Under the pieces are notes generated by a model that saw nothing but the letters and a program-made list of their open reading frames with translations, made no database searches and was not told where the DNA came from. Below are positions 63,117 to 64,000 of a stretch of 64,000 nt of DNA, in pieces; position 1 is the first letter of the stretch; every line of letters begins with the position of its first letter. The DNA is from Casuarina equisetifolia. Lineage: Eukaryota; Streptophyta; Magnoliopsida; Fagales; Casuarinaceae. The stretch lies in the NCBI GenBank assembly GCA_028551475.1, contig CM052360.1, forward strand, positions 10,404,501 through 10,468,500, in the 5' to 3' direction. The position numbers and the translations under genes are program-made.

Positions 63117-63616
63117 NNNNNNNNNNNNNNNNNNNNNNNNNNNNNNNNNNNNNNNNNNNNNNNNNNNNNNNNNNNNNNNNNNNNNNNNNNNNNNNNNNNN
63201 NNNNNNNNNNNNNNNNNNNNNNNNNNNNNNNNNNNNNNNNNNNNNNNNNNNNNNNNNNNNNNNNNNNNNNNNNNNNNNNNNNNNNNNNNNNNNNNNNNNN
63301 NNNNNNNNNNNNNNNNNNNNNNNNNNNNNNNNNNNNNNNNNNNNNNNNNNNNNNNNNNNNNNNNNNNNNNNNNNNNNNNNNNNNNNNNNNNNNNNNNNNN
63401 NNNNNNNNNNNNNNNNNNNNNNNNNNNNNNNNNNNNNNNNNNNNNNNNNNNNNNNNNNNNNNNNNNNNNNNNNNNNNNNNNNNNNNNNNNNNNNNNNNNN
63501 NNNNNNNNNNNNNNNNNNNNNNNNNNNNNNNNNNNNNNNNNNNNNNNNNNNNNNNNNNNNNNNNNNNNNNNNNNNNNNNNNNNNNNNNNNNNNNNNNNNN
63601 NNNNNNNNNNNNNNNN
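63117..63616. other. Assembly gap, 500 N
   Basis: Exactly 500 N, a conventional placeholder for a gap of unknown size. The two flanks are reverse complements of each other. Confidence 0.99.
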
Positions 63617-64000
63617 GTTAAGTCAAATAAATAACAATGATACGAAATATATAAGATTTAGGCCATCTTTTAGAACAAAGTCGGTAAAATGTTATTTCCA
63701 GAGACTTTCTCTTGAATGACTTTAATCATACATCAAGATTAAAAATCCAGATACTACCAAAATCATCAAAATCTCTGAAGAGAACTATATCACCAAACAC
63801 AACAAATCTTTTAGATGCATAGTGGGAAAGATACTATACAAAAACATACTAATGTTACCTTGTAAAGTTCTTCATCAAATTGTGTTAATTAAGCAGACTT
63901 TGACATGACACCTTTTCTCATGAAGATGGAGGAATAAATGGTGTAAATCCTCTTTCCTCCAAAAAATGAAGACCGAAGTTAATCAAAGCTAGATTAAGAT
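63617..64000 (-). pseudogene. Inverted copy of SerRS C exon 5 and intron 5
   Basis: Reverse complement of 62732-63116, identical by eye except one base missing in exon 5 (CTCCATCTTC versus CTCCACTCTTC). On the minus strand exon 5 covers 63859-64000 and runs off the window; it carries the same TAA as copy C, and the missing base adds a frameshift. Real inverted duplicate or assembly fold-back cannot be told from sequence alone. Confidence 0.9.

Overview
The window is nuclear DNA from a flowering plant, probably a eudicot. It is AT-rich, its host genes have GT-AG introns, the best gene is a plant-type cytosolic seryl-tRNA synthetase, and about two thirds of the sequence is plant Ty1/copia and Ty3/gypsy debris with tRNA-iMet-type primer sites. 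I cannot name the species.

Only one gene looks whole: the nine-exon SerRS gene at 5333-9388 (copy A, 447 codons plus stop). The same locus was copied at least twice more. Copy C (60649-63116) is about 98.5% identical over exons 1-5 but has a stop in exon 5 and runs into a 500-N gap. Copy B (about 41300-47240) is much older, lacks exons 1-3 and 7, and carries three solo LTRs. The DNA upstream of A and C is also shared: the end of an F-box (FBA-type) gene and about 2 kb of spacer. A third, inverted copy of that upstream block lies at 10780-12110 and 19470-19588, split by a 7.36 kb insertion. After the gap, 63617-64000 is a reverse-complement copy of the bases just before it.

Layout: 1-2128 copia internal fossil; 2150-2328 LTR fragment; 2330-9388 F-box tail, spacer and SerRS A; 10780-12110 inverted spacer copy; 12112-19469 LINE ORF1-like insert with a copia element inside it (13942-19117); 19470-19588 F-box fragment; 19589-19888 LTR fragment; 19889-25198 Tnt1-like copia; 25199-33190 remnant of a SWI2/Rad54-like (ERCC6-like 2 type) helicase gene interrupted by a nearly full-length gypsy chromovirus (26548-32417); 34238-41240 LTR and gypsy fossil with a solo LTR in it; 41300-47240 SerRS B; about 47400-53890 gypsy fossil with a nested pair of solo LTRs; 53893-54225 PPR gene fragment; 54573-55947 solo LTR; 56780-57350 J-domain exons; 58280-59112 F-box pseudogene; 59113-63116 spacer and SerRS C.

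The host pieces do not form a pathway. They are one duplicated neighbourhood (J-domain gene, F-box gene, SerRS) plus stray fragments. Seven solo LTRs still have perfect 5-bp target duplications, which makes the insertion order readable. I found no rRNA, tRNA or CRISPR array and no new molecular system. The items most worth checking are the stop codon shared by SerRS B and C, the duplicated splice acceptor in SerRS A, the palindrome at the gap, the LTR-in-LTR nest, and the TTGAC array in the Tnt1-like leader.
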